In this document: one piece after another, positions 15,203 to 23,806 of the stretch
Layout: each line of letters starts with the position of its first letter
Numbering within the stretch: position 1 is the first letter of the stretch
Origin: a virus
IMG/VR virus record: IMGVR_UViG_3300048109_000170
Location: 1 to 27,206 of that record
Length of the DNA stretch: 27,206 nucleotides
Direction: 5' to 3' (one strand)
Notes under the pieces: model-generated
The model's database searches: none
Told to the model about the DNA's origin: nothing
What the model saw: the letters and a program-made list of their open reading frames with translations, nothing else
Made by a program: the position numbers and the translations under genes

Positions 15203-16684
15203 TTATTTTTCTTTGTTTGCCTTTTTGATCGATTCATTCATGATTGTATCTGTGATTGATTCGATGGATTCTCTTCTACCCGAATATGAACTGCCACTTA
15301 AACCAAATTCCGGCTGCGCTGCGATTGCTGATCCTATACCTTTTGCTACTTTACCAACAGATTGTAAACGTGAACTTACTTTCCCAGTAACATCTGCCGC
15401 TTTCTTTGAAATTGCCATACCTTTATTTGCGATATCTTGTTTTTTAGCAATAGACATATTTTTCATATCTTTATTTTTATCAGATAATGCGCTAATGCCT
15501 CTTTTGGCTGCGCCGATGCCTTTACTTGCAAGATCGCCAATTTTGCCTTCTTTCAGCATTTTCATTGAAAGATTTGCCACTTTCATCATGCCGTCTTTTG
15601 TTTTCATTAGGTTGTCTAGTTTTTCTTTATTTGCATCATTTACGTTATCATATACTGATTTAATTGCAGATGCAGTAAACATATCGACCATCATTTGACC
15701 ATTATCAAATTTAACTTTCATTGCACTTTTTTCATCTGCAATTTTACGAATTGTATCCATTGCTTTTGCTTCTTTAAGTCGTGAAGCAAGATCAGTAGTA
15801 GACACACTACTCTTTCCTGTATCTTTTCTTTCTTTTTCTTGGCGCCTTTTTGCTTTTTCTGTGGCCGCTTTCACATCAGCAATAGTTAATTCATTAACTG
15901 ACTCAGATATAACAATATCATAACCAATACGCTCTAGTTCAGCGGCTAGTTTTGCATATTCTTCTTTTGACGCTGGTTCTAAGTCAGTAATCAATGACTT
16001 GGATGCGTCACTATGCTGACCAATTGTCATGTATGAACCAATCAGACCACGACCCTGATCTTGTTCTGGAAACAATGCAATCACATCGCCCTCTGGGAAT
16101 TTTCTAAAGATTACTTTAACTTGTTCACTGTCATCTTCATTTACTGATTCTTCCCATGGTGCTTTCTTTAGAGATACTTTCTTTCTCTCTTCGCCACGCT
16201 CTGGTTCATCTGCTTTAGCAAGTGCACGTTGGCGCGCTTTTTCTTCATCTGAATCTTCGTTAATAGATTCTTCAACTTCTGATTTATTGTCCATTACTGC
16301 TGAATAATCTTCCATGTCACTATCACTTGGCATTTCAGAACTTGCTGGTGTATTCATTTCCATGTTGCCCATTGGATCACTCATCATTTCTGGCTCATCA
16401 ACACTACCCATTCCCATATCATCTTCTGGACCGTTCATCATATCGGTGGGACTATTCATTTCCAACGTGTGCATCCGAGCCTCAAGTGAGTCTGCCATAC
16501 GTTGGTATGCATCATAAGATTTATTGTGTTGATCTGCAAAAGTTAATGCTAAATCATGAACTGCATCACGTGGATTTTTACCTGATGATAATTCTGATAC
16601 TAGTTGTTCAGTTGCTCTATTTAAATAATCTTCAAATTCATCATTAGAGATTACAAAAGATTCAGTTAGTTGTGACAGTTTCAT
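15203..16684 (-). CDS. Putative internal virion (capsid core/cargo) protein with prohead-protease-like sites (493 aa)
   Basis: The N-terminus MKLSQLTESF resembles T4 capsid-targeting sequences. Residues 1-75 are helical, 76-135 are M/D/S-rich and disordered, and then three domain boundaries carry almost the same motif: EESINED (138-144), EESVNED (178-184) and ESVNEL (261-266). Between the second and third lies a compact domain (VKVIFRKFPEGDVIALFPE, then SYMTIGQH) that I recall from other phage genomes without a function. The C-terminal half is very rich in K, A and M with repeated short helices, ending in a RRESIESITDTIMNES segment. T4 gp21 cuts after I/L-x-E, so these could be processing points. 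It follows the 68-aa MKINEI gene by 11 nt. The start is the ATG at 16684. Scaffold-core protein is the main alternative. Confidence 0.6.
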   Translation of the reverse strand: MKLSQLTESFVISNDEFEDYLNRATEQLVSELSSGKNPRDAVHDLALTFADQHNKSYDAYQRMADSLEARMHTLEMNSPTDMMNGPEDDMGMGSVDEPEMMSDPMGNMEMNTPASSEMPSDSDMEDYSAVMDNKSEVEESINEDSDEEKARQRALAKADEPERGEERKKVSLKKAPWEESVNEDDSEQVKVIFRKFPEGDVIALFPEQDQGRGLIGSYMTIGQHSDASKSLITDLEPASKEEYAKLAAELERIGYDIVISESVNELTIADVKAATEKAKRRQEKERKDTGKSSVSTTDLASRLKEAKAMDTIRKIADEKSAMKVKFDNGQMMVDMFTASAIKSVYDNVNDANKEKLDNLMKTKDGMMKVANLSMKMLKEGKIGDLASKGIGAAKRGISALSDKNKDMKNMSIAKKQDIANKGMAISKKAADVTGKVSSRLQSVGKVAKGIGSAIAAQPEFGLSGSSYSGRRESIESITDTIMNESIKKANKEK

Positions 16685-16695
16685 TTTAATCTACC

Positions 16696-16902
16696 TTATC
16701 GTTTAATCATTGGGCTTTTTACTGGAGTTGTGTAAGCAAGGTTGCCTACATCTGCACTATATCCCATCTTTGATTTCTTTTTCTTTTTAGTGGCAGGCTT
16801 TTTTGCATACACACTTGCATTTGGATCACCCGCACCCAATCCCATGGGAACACTAGCAAATGCTCCGGCAAAGTTTTCAGATATGATCTCATTTATTTTC
16901 AT
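16696..16902 (-). CDS. Small basic protein with capsid-targeting-like N-terminus (68 aa)
   Basis: The frame can be read from a TTG at 16917, but the ATG at 16902 gives MKINEIISENFAGAF, which aligns with the other tagged proteins; I choose it. IxE followed by N at residues 7-10 fits a prohead-protease cut like those that remove T4 capsid-targeting peptides. The rest is Gly/Ala-rich, then a strongly basic block (KKPATKKKKKSK), which would suit DNA binding inside the head. A GATAAATA box lies just upstream, and a 12-bp hairpin separates it from the 1081-aa gene. Confidence 0.6.
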   Translation of the reverse strand: MKINEIISENFAGAFASVPMGLGAGDPNASVYAKKPATKKKKKSKMGYSADVGNLAYTTPVKSPMIKR

Positions 16903-16907
16903 AATAG

Positions 16908-16915
16908 TATTTATC
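16908..16915 (-). promoter_or_regulatory. Possible late-type promoter box GATAAATA (very close to the start)
   Basis: Same octamer as at 1584, 3645 and 24834, but only 5 nt before the ATG at 16902. A transcript from it would be leaderless, so either the box is chance or initiation is unusual. Confidence 0.25.
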
Positions 16916-16927
16916 AAATTAAACAGA

Positions 16928-16957
16928 TAATGGATGCGAATAAAATCGCATCCATTA
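16928..16957 (-). terminator. Hairpin terminator after the 1081-aa propeller protein
   Basis: A perfect 12-bp inverted repeat, TAATGGATGCGA/TCGCATCCATTA, with a 6-nt loop, 14 nt after the stop at 16972. The downstream tract on the minus strand is only moderately T-rich (TCTGTTTAATTTG). Confidence 0.65.
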
Positions 16958-16971
16958 AACTTGCTACACTA

Positions 16972-19900
16972 TCATAAACCTGTGCTATATTGATATATGG
17001 TGTCGGTCTGACTTCCAGATACATACATTTTAGTGCCATCAGTATTGAAGGCTATGTCCAATGGGTCATTATCTTGAGAATTAACACTAATACTCACATT
17101 ATCGTAAGAGGTTGAGCTTAAATCAAAAGCAGTTGCTAGGGAATATTGGTACACCGTATCAGTTCTGGACGAGACCACATACATCTTGGTCCCATCAGCG
17201 TTGAAACGGAAACCCCATCCTTGAGTAGCCTGATTGGTCACACTGAAGCTGACATTATTAAATGAGGCTGAACTTACATCGAAGGCAGTAGTCAACCCAT
17301 ATTCATGTATGTTATCACCGAAACCACAAACATACATCTTAGTGCCATCAGGGTTGAAGACTATGCCAGTTGGATAACTTTCCTGAATAGATATGTCATA
17401 GGCCTGATTTGCATAGATAGCGGTACTTATGTCAAAAGCTACTGATAGAGAATATTGATAGACAGTCGCGTTTGCAAACCCACAAATATACATCTTAGTG
17501 CCATCAGTGCTGAAAAATAATGCGCTGGGACTAGTCTCTTGGCCACTTGCATTTATATCAAATGTTCTTGAAAGTGTTGGCGCTGTGCTTAGGTCAAAAG
17601 CGGTTGATAGCGTGTATTGAATTACCCTTTTTGTATTGGCTCCAAGCTGATACATCTTAGTGCCATCAGCGTTGAAGGTTATTTGATAAGGCGTACCATC
17701 TATATTGCCTATACCGAAGCTAACATTATCGTATGTCACATTCGAAAGATCAATAGTCCATCCAGTAGATTCTTCTGCAGGTGCACTTGCTTCTATAATT
17801 GGCGCACTAAAGATATAGGATTTGCCTGAATTTGTACCACCAGCGTCATCTTCAAACATTGCACCTACAATTATATTTGAGCCAGATATTGACACTCTGT
17901 CACCGAATCTATCCTCCTGACTCGTACCATAAGCATTTGGATTATCTAATGTATTTGTTAATGATCCATCTGATAAGTCATATATGTAGACTTTACCTGA
18001 AGTATTACCATCAGCATCGTCTTCTCCAATCGCACCAACAATTGCATGTGTATCAGATATTGAAACTGACACCCCAAAATGATCGTCTTGACTAGTACCA
18101 TATGGATTTGGATTATCTAGTGTATATGCTAATGATCCATCTGATAGGTCAAAGATATATGCTTTACCTGAAGTTGTACCACCAGCATCATCTTCGCCAT
18201 ACGCACCTACAATTGCATGTGTATCAGATATTGCTACTGATCCGCCAAAGTAATCAAATTCACTAGTACCATACCCATTTGGGTTATCTAATGTATAAAC
18301 TAGAGAACCTGAAGTCACATTGAAGATATATGCTTTACCTGATCCATTGCCACCTGAATCATCTTCAAGCCGCGCACTTACAATCGCATAGTCACCAGAT
18401 ATCGACACTGCAGTGCCAAAGTAATCTTGTACACCGTCACCATAAGCATCTGGATTATCTAGGGTATGTAATAATGAACCATCAGATACGTTAAAAATGT
18501 AGGCTTTACCCGAATCATTCCCACTGAATGCACTCCCAACGCCATTGTCATCATCTTCGTACATTGCACCAACGATTGCATAGTCACCAGATATTGCCAC
18601 CGAATTACCAAACATATCATTGGAGTAGCCATTCGACGTAGCAGTACCATAAGCATTTGGATTATTTATTGTATGTGCTAATGAACCATCGGATACGTTA
18701 AAAATGTAGGCTATACCTGAATTAAAACCATTTGAATCATCTTCGCTATAAGCACTTACAATTGCATGTGTATCAGATATTCCGACCGCAATGCCAAAAA
18801 GATCCCCAGGTTCTGAATGAGTACCCTGATTGGGATTATCTATTGTATGTGCTAATGACCCATCCGATAAGTCAAAAATATAGGCTTTGCCTTCAGCACC
18901 CACCGCTTCATTTTGCGCACCTATAATTGCATGTGTACTAGATATTGCGACATTAGCAAAGTAATCATCCTGACTCGTACCATAAGCATTTGGATTATCT
19001 AGTGTATATTTTAATGTAGCATTACTCCAGTCTGCAGTTCCAGTAGATTCTTGTACTTCTTGGCCGGGATTAGAGTATATAAGAAACGCTCCGGTATTGT
19101 TCGTACTATCTTCAGAACCGTTTCTAGAGCCGATAATGGTTTTACTGTCAGTGATTGCAACTGCGGAGCCAAAAGCCCCCCCAATGCCTGGATTTAGCCA
19201 TGTAGATATGTCAGTCGCATCAGTTTCGGTGAACGTTTGTAATAATGTGCCAGTTGTTAAATCATATACAGCGGCAGGACCAAAATCCCAACCGAGATTG
19301 CCCGCAACTAAATAATTATCTTTTATATTTACTGTTGCACCAAACGTTGCAGCCGCACCTATAGGTGCTGCCAAAGTATGAAGTAGTGTTCCTGTAGTTA
19401 GATCATAAACAAAAATTTTGTCTACGTCATTAGTCCAGCCTAACGCCAAATAATTACCTTCAGCGGTCAATGATGTGAAACTAACTGTTGCATTTATTGT
19501 CAGGCTAGTAGTATTTAAATTGCCATTAGATAAAGCAGTGGGTATATCATGCACTGTTATTATGGAGCCATTATTTGACGCAAGTATCAAATTATTACCA
19601 GATATATCCATCGTTCCAACCCCTCCGCCAAAATATGCAGCGGAATCATAATTTGGATCCGGGAAGGTTGTAAGAGTGCTGGTTGCTAATTCAAATATTT
19701 TAATCGGCCCAGCCCCAGATCCAGGATCAAAACCACCCAATCCACATCCAACTGCATAATTTTCATCAATTGCAACATTTCTAGCGGCGCCGGTAATTGT
19801 TGTAATTAGAGCCCCCGTTGATACATTATGTATGGTTGCATAGCCGCTGCCATTACCTGCAATAAAATAATCTCCATGTATATCAATTTGCCAACCAAAG

Positions 19901-20217
19901 CCGTTAGTCTGCGCAGGTGGCGATGGGGCTGGCACTGTCATATGAAACGAACCGTCTGATAAGTTCCAAATATGTGCCTGATTATAATCACCGTCTCCAG
20001 TAACTAAATAATCACCGTATGCCGCAAAACTACTTTGTCCGTAAATACTTGAATTTCTGCCGCCAATAATAGCCCCATCCGGACCGCTGACTGTTTGTTG
20101 TAGGACGAATGATGATCCTGATATTGCAGTTGATGCTTTTAAAAATGCAAGCATTGCTTGTTGTGCAAGTCCGACAGTGCTTATTGCACCACTTGCGAAT
20201 GATCCTAAAATTGGCAT
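16972..20217 (-). CDS. Triple beta-propeller fibre/adhesin-like protein with FG-GAP repeats (1081 aa)
   Basis: After a short helical N-terminus (MPILGSFASGAISTVGLAQQ), three repeat regions follow. Residues about 40-385 hold divergent propeller blades (for example KIFVYDLTTGTLLHTL). Residues about 395-800 hold seven FG-GAP-type repeats of about 57 residues, each with TLDNPNAYGTS, FG-x-SVAISDTHAIVGA, an acidic EDDAGG loop that could bind calcium, and SGKAYIFDLSDGSL. Residues about 820-1081 hold five blades of another type (FNADGTKMYV, then VYQYSL-x-x-AFDLSS). Such propellers mediate adhesion; in a phage the best guess is a tail fibre or receptor-binding protein. No signal peptide. It lies 28 nt after a 34-aa gene and is closed by a hairpin terminator. 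Virion location is inferred. Confidence 0.7.
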   Translation of the reverse strand: MPILGSFASGAISTVGLAQQAMLAFLKASTAISGSSFVLQQTVSGPDGAIIGGRNSSIYGQSSFAAYGDYLVTGDGDYNQAHIWNLSDGSFHMTVPAPSPPAQTNGFGWQIDIHGDYFIAGNGSGYATIHNVSTGALITTITGAARNVAIDENYAVGCGLGGFDPGSGAGPIKIFELATSTLTTFPDPNYDSAAYFGGGVGTMDISGNNLILASNNGSIITVHDIPTALSNGNLNTTSLTINATVSFTSLTAEGNYLALGWTNDVDKIFVYDLTTGTLLHTLAAPIGAAATFGATVNIKDNYLVAGNLGWDFGPAAVYDLTTGTLLQTFTETDATDISTWLNPGIGGAFGSAVAITDSKTIIGSRNGSEDSTNNTGAFLIYSNPGQEVQESTGTADWSNATLKYTLDNPNAYGTSQDDYFANVAISSTHAIIGAQNEAVGAEGKAYIFDLSDGSLAHTIDNPNQGTHSEPGDLFGIAVGISDTHAIVSAYSEDDSNGFNSGIAYIFNVSDGSLAHTINNPNAYGTATSNGYSNDMFGNSVAISGDYAIVGAMYEDDDNGVGSAFSGNDSGKAYIFNVSDGSLLHTLDNPDAYGDGVQDYFGTAVSISGDYAIVSARLEDDSGGNGSGKAYIFNVTSGSLVYTLDNPNGYGTSEFDYFGGSVAISDTHAIVGAYGEDDAGGTTSGKAYIFDLSDGSLAYTLDNPNPYGTSQDDHFGVSVSISDTHAIVGAIGEDDADGNTSGKVYIYDLSDGSLTNTLDNPNAYGTSQEDRFGDRVSISGSNIIVGAMFEDDAGGTNSGKSYIFSAPIIEASAPAEESTGWTIDLSNVTYDNVSFGIGNIDGTPYQITFNADGTKMYQLGANTKRVIQYTLSTAFDLSTAPTLSRTFDINASGQETSPSALFFSTDGTKMYICGFANATVYQYSLSVAFDISTAIYANQAYDISIQESYPTGIVFNPDGTKMYVCGFGDNIHEYGLTTAFDVSSASFNNVSFSVTNQATQGWGFRFNADGTKMYVVSSRTDTVYQYSLATAFDLSSTSYDNVSISVNSQDNDPLDIAFNTDGTKMYVSGSQTDTIYQYSTGL
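17920..19010 (-). repeat. Seven FG-GAP coding repeats
   Basis: Units of roughly 160-190 bp recur, marked on the plus strand by phrases such as 'gcatttggattatctaatgt' and 'gcatgtgtatcagatatt'. The same phrases occur in the gene at 24947. Confidence 0.85.
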
Positions 20218-20245
20218 TATAACTCTCCTAAATTATAAATGGTAA

Positions 20246-20350
20246 TTATACCATTTCCCATCTGTTTTTACTTTGATTCCAACGAAATGTTTTATTATTT
20301 ACTTTTACTTCTTTTCCATCCTTTGGACGAGTTGGTAACATTATTGGCAT
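20246..20350 (-). CDS. 34-aa small protein upstream of the propeller gene
   Basis: ATG at 20350, stop at 20246: MPIMLPTRPKDGKEVKVNNK followed by a short Trp-containing end (FRWNQSKNRWEMV). AGGAG lies 8 nt upstream of the ATG. The DGKEV and W-x7-W pattern looks like a tiny beta-hairpin domain of the sort found at the ends of phage fibre-associated proteins. It fills most of the 168-nt gap between two large genes. Function unknown. Confidence 0.6.
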   Translation of the reverse strand: MPIMLPTRPKDGKEVKVNNKTFRWNQSKNRWEMV

Positions 20351-20384
20351 TTCATTGCTCCTATGTGTTCGTTGATTTTATACA

Positions 20385-22400
20385 TCATTTATTTCTTAAA
20401 TTCTTTTTTGGTTTGCCATCTCTATCAACATCATTGCCAAACTTTTTGACTTGATTGATGATTTCATCTACACCTACGTCAACAGTAGTGTTAACACCTT
20501 TTACGACACGACCAACGCCAGCAGATTCTTTAACTTCATTGACACTATATTCGTATGTATCAACGCCTGTCTTTTTTAGCCATGCAAACTTATCAAAAAA
20601 CTTCTGATTCGTTACTTTATATATTGTTAATGATAATTTGTTTTGATCTGAATATGATTTTATTGCATTCATAACTTTAGCACCAATGCCATCGCCTCGT
20701 TTTGACGTTGATATTTGCGACATTACGATTTTATCTGGGCGATAACTCTTTGCAGTATCCAACAGTATATGTCCAAAGTCTCCTTTAAGCATATATGTGC
20801 CACCCCCACCAATCATTTCTGTATCAGACCATGGAACTCCAACTTTGCCCCAACTAGTCCAGCTAGTTGCACTAATAGCATTACCTATATGTTTGATTAG
20901 TGGATAATCATCGTTTAGCGGCCACCATTTCTTATCAAATTCAATATCAATGTATCCATTCTGAATAGCGTCAAACTCTTCTTTTGATACTTCGTTAACA
21001 CTTTCATTAGTCTGTGGATAACGGATCATTGTTTCTCTAAAGCGGAAGTCTTTGTTGCGACCTTTGTTTGGCACAAAACCAAAACGCTTATAGAACTTAA
21101 TTAGTCTATTCTTGTTTCCACCAAATGCATCATCTGGTGTTAGTGCGATAATAGCACCTTCTCTATCCATTCTGTCAACAATGTCTTGCATTGCTTTTGT
21201 GCCTTGACCAGCATCACGCTCATCGCTTGATACTTCAATCTTAGATAACACATAACCTTTTTTAGCATCGCCGTGTAACGATACTTCAACTCCTTCATCT
21301 AGTGCATCCCAATACTCTTGTTCACGTGGAATTGGTTTAGGATTAACTAGTCTAAAGAATGCTGTGTTATTATCTCTTGTAGTACTTTGCTCTAACTTCC
21401 AACCTAGTTTACTTGCAAGTTGTTTAGCAAATCTAGTATACAGTTTTGCTCTGCCGTCACTAGCATGTTCGTCTTTGTTAGCACCAAAATCAAAACTTTC
21501 TACGTGTTTAATACCAACTGTTTTGATCCACTTTGTCATCATTGCAACTACAGTTGCGAATACTCTAAACTCGTCACCTGCATCTGTTTTGCCCATGCTC
21601 TTGCCAACTGAAAAGTCAATACCAAAGTTATCATAGTCCGTTGTTTCAAAGTCCATTCTTAACACACCATTTGGTGTTTTTGCAATTGCTGAAAATTCTT
21701 GTGACTCACTTGGTCCAGTAAGGTTAAATGGATATGGGTTGTCTAAGGATTCATTAAACGCTGTAGTTGCTGCGGCGTTTGCACTTGCGCCTTTAGTATG
21801 TTTAGGATTAATGCCAACAGTGTCGCCATTCATTAGGTCACTGATATTAGCACTTTTGCCTATCTTGTCTAGTAGAATATGCAATCTATCTGTTGAATCA
21901 TATCCGCCTGTTTCGTAGCCACTCTTACCACGAACTTCTGTACGCTTGCCAGTTGCCGTATCAGTAATATGTAACACCATCATATCAGTGTCACGCTCTA
22001 GTTTTAGTTTATATCCTTCGCTTAGTTTAGACTCTGATAGCGCATTAACTAATTGTGGTACTATTTCTTTATTACGTGGTGCATCTGGTAGATCATTTTT
22101 CTTTATTGCACGAATACTTTTAATAGTTGTGTGTTCGTTTTTTTCAAATCGTTTTACAAATTGTTTAACAGGCAATGCACCATCAAAGTCGATTAATTTA
22201 TTGCCTACTTTAACAGCAGCATGGTCTGCAATACCTTTTTTATTTACTAATACCACAATATCACCGCCATGTATTTTTTTGAGTGCCTGTGCTATCAGTA
22301 CGCATCCGCCATCAAAAGGACCACACTCGACATTATCAAGTATATTATATACTTCGTCAGTACTTTTTATCTTTGGTGATTGTATTTCATTTATATTCAT
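20385..22400 (-). CDS. Polyprotein-like virion cargo: Cys-peptidase-like domain plus two GNAT-like domains (671 aa)
   Basis: The N-terminal tag MNINEI leads a papain/NlpC-like domain (about 12-90): GPFDGGCVLIAQAL offers C33, DHAAVKVGNKLIDFDG offers H60 and D71/D73. A linker has LSESKLSEGY and FNESLDNP. Residues about 235-352 form a domain (EFRVFATVVAMM, then RAKLYTRFAKQLASKLGW) that I remember from other T4-like phages. Residues 371-462 form a GNAT acetyltransferase-like domain with RDAGQGTKAM as the acetyl-CoA loop and LIKFYKRFGFVP. After NESVNEV (465-471) comes a second, divergent GNAT-like domain with KRGDGIGAKVM (568-577), then YSVNEV (618-623) and a basic tail. The ES-VNE motifs fall between domains, as expected for protease-processed cargo. 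It is third in an operon behind a late-type promoter. The peptidase catalytic assignment is inference. Confidence 0.62.
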   Translation of the reverse strand: MNINEIQSPKIKSTDEVYNILDNVECGPFDGGCVLIAQALKKIHGGDIVVLVNKKGIADHAAVKVGNKLIDFDGALPVKQFVKRFEKNEHTTIKSIRAIKKNDLPDAPRNKEIVPQLVNALSESKLSEGYKLKLERDTDMMVLHITDTATGKRTEVRGKSGYETGGYDSTDRLHILLDKIGKSANISDLMNGDTVGINPKHTKGASANAAATTAFNESLDNPYPFNLTGPSESQEFSAIAKTPNGVLRMDFETTDYDNFGIDFSVGKSMGKTDAGDEFRVFATVVAMMTKWIKTVGIKHVESFDFGANKDEHASDGRAKLYTRFAKQLASKLGWKLEQSTTRDNNTAFFRLVNPKPIPREQEYWDALDEGVEVSLHGDAKKGYVLSKIEVSSDERDAGQGTKAMQDIVDRMDREGAIIALTPDDAFGGNKNRLIKFYKRFGFVPNKGRNKDFRFRETMIRYPQTNESVNEVSKEEFDAIQNGYIDIEFDKKWWPLNDDYPLIKHIGNAISATSWTSWGKVGVPWSDTEMIGGGGTYMLKGDFGHILLDTAKSYRPDKIVMSQISTSKRGDGIGAKVMNAIKSYSDQNKLSLTIYKVTNQKFFDKFAWLKKTGVDTYEYSVNEVKESAGVGRVVKGVNTTVDVGVDEIINQVKKFGNDVDRDGKPKKNLRNK

Positions 22401-22410
22401 GGCTTAGTCA

Positions 22411-23787
22411 TTACATAGGAATATTAAAATCATTAATAGCCTGCATAAATCCTTTCTTCGTCTTTATATATTTGTGAATTATATCACGCTGTTCATCTGC
22501 CATCTTATAGTATACGTCCATAAATTTCTTTGCTTTTTTGGGTGTTACTTTTATTATAGTATCATCATAAAACTTTACTGGAAATTCCCTATTATCACTT
22601 CTATCTGCAAGTTTGTCCAATACTACTAATGGATTACTTTGTTTCGCTTCTTCTAAAGTCTCATCTATGCCATATTTCAATTTATACAATGCCAATAGTT
22701 CTTTTGAACTCATTCCATTGAATGATCTTGCAATGTCAAACGCATAACTTTCAATTGACTGTCTTGACTCTTTACTTTCTTGTAATCTATGTAGTGCTTC
22801 TAATGCTGCATTCCAAAATTTCTTTTCTTGTTCAGACTTACCTGCTAAAAAATCTTCTCCCATTTCACTTTCTGATAACTTGGCATCTAATGCTATACCT
22901 GCTTGTTTTGTAAGTTTACGAAGTTTGTTAAGACCTTTGCCAGTTTTAACTGCAACTTTAAACATTGTTTTAATACCAGCAACTGTAGTCTGTGCTAGTA
23001 CTGCAAGAACGATCAAGTCTACTAATGGAGGTAATGAACCGATGTCTTCATTTATTCCTTCTGAATTGAATAAACTTTTACTCCAATTTACAATTTTGTC
23101 AAATCTATTTCTAGCCGGTTTAGGAGTTGGTACCCTTGTTTTAGTAGTGGTCGATGTATTTACTGTTGTGCCAGACATTCCAGGAAAGTTTATTTTAGAT
23201 CCCAGTGTTGATGTTTCATTCATTTCCTGATTAATTAAATATCTATAATGATCTGCTTGTTGATTATTAATATCCACGCGCTTGCCATTTTGATATGCTT
23301 CTATGTCTAGATGATCTTTTGCTACGCTGGGATGATCTATTCGTTTCCAATGAATTTCTACGTTATTCTTTTCATCGGAATACACACCAGACTGGTTATC
23401 ACTTTCAACTGCAAATTCTTTATTTGATGATTTGAAATCTTTTTTGCGCATAACGGTTTTGGCAACTAGTTCTAGTTCTTCGCCATTCCAATTAAGAACA
23501 AATGGTATATTAATATCAGTTTCTAAGTCCTTCATTACTGCTTGAGCATCTGGGCCTAGTTGTGCAATTGGTTTACCATATTTAACAAATTCTTTTTTAA
23601 ATAACATTGCAAGTTCTTTGATAGTTATAGGACGAATATTACGTTCATCATTAACACGATCTATAAAGTGTTTTGTAAACTCAACATCAATGCCTACACT
23701 TGAAAATACACGATCTAGAACATTTTCAAGTGAATCTAGTTGTTGTTGTGTTACGCCTATATTTTTATCTAATTCATTAATTTTCAT
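22411..23787 (-). CDS. Conserved phage protein with capsid-targeting-like tag and internal GINED site (458 aa)
   Basis: The tag MKINEL leads a conserved domain (about 30-128) with FTKHFIDRVNDERN, a GKPIAQLGPDAQAV block and VLNWNGEELELVAKTVMRKKDF; I recall this domain from marine T4-like phages, without a known function. It also resembles, in pattern only, small RNase-toxin-like folds (F-x-x-H-x-x-x-R). A linker of T/P/S residues (200-226) and GINED (244-248) mark a boundary, after which residues 253-280 are hydrophobic and could insert in a membrane. The C-terminal part is helical and basic. It lies 19 nt after the nucleotidyltransferase gene and 10 nt before the polyprotein gene, in one unit. 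Confidence 0.62.
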   Translation of the reverse strand: MKINELDKNIGVTQQQLDSLENVLDRVFSSVGIDVEFTKHFIDRVNDERNIRPITIKELAMLFKKEFVKYGKPIAQLGPDAQAVMKDLETDINIPFVLNWNGEELELVAKTVMRKKDFKSSNKEFAVESDNQSGVYSDEKNNVEIHWKRIDHPSVAKDHLDIEAYQNGKRVDINNQQADHYRYLINQEMNETSTLGSKINFPGMSGTTVNTSTTTKTRVPTPKPARNRFDKIVNWSKSLFNSEGINEDIGSLPPLVDLIVLAVLAQTTVAGIKTMFKVAVKTGKGLNKLRKLTKQAGIALDAKLSESEMGEDFLAGKSEQEKKFWNAALEALHRLQESKESRQSIESYAFDIARSFNGMSSKELLALYKLKYGIDETLEEAKQSNPLVVLDKLADRSDNREFPVKFYDDTIIKVTPKKAKKFMDVYYKMADEQRDIIHKYIKTKKGFMQAINDFNIPM

Positions 23788-23806
23788 TTATCTTCTCACA
23801 TATTCT

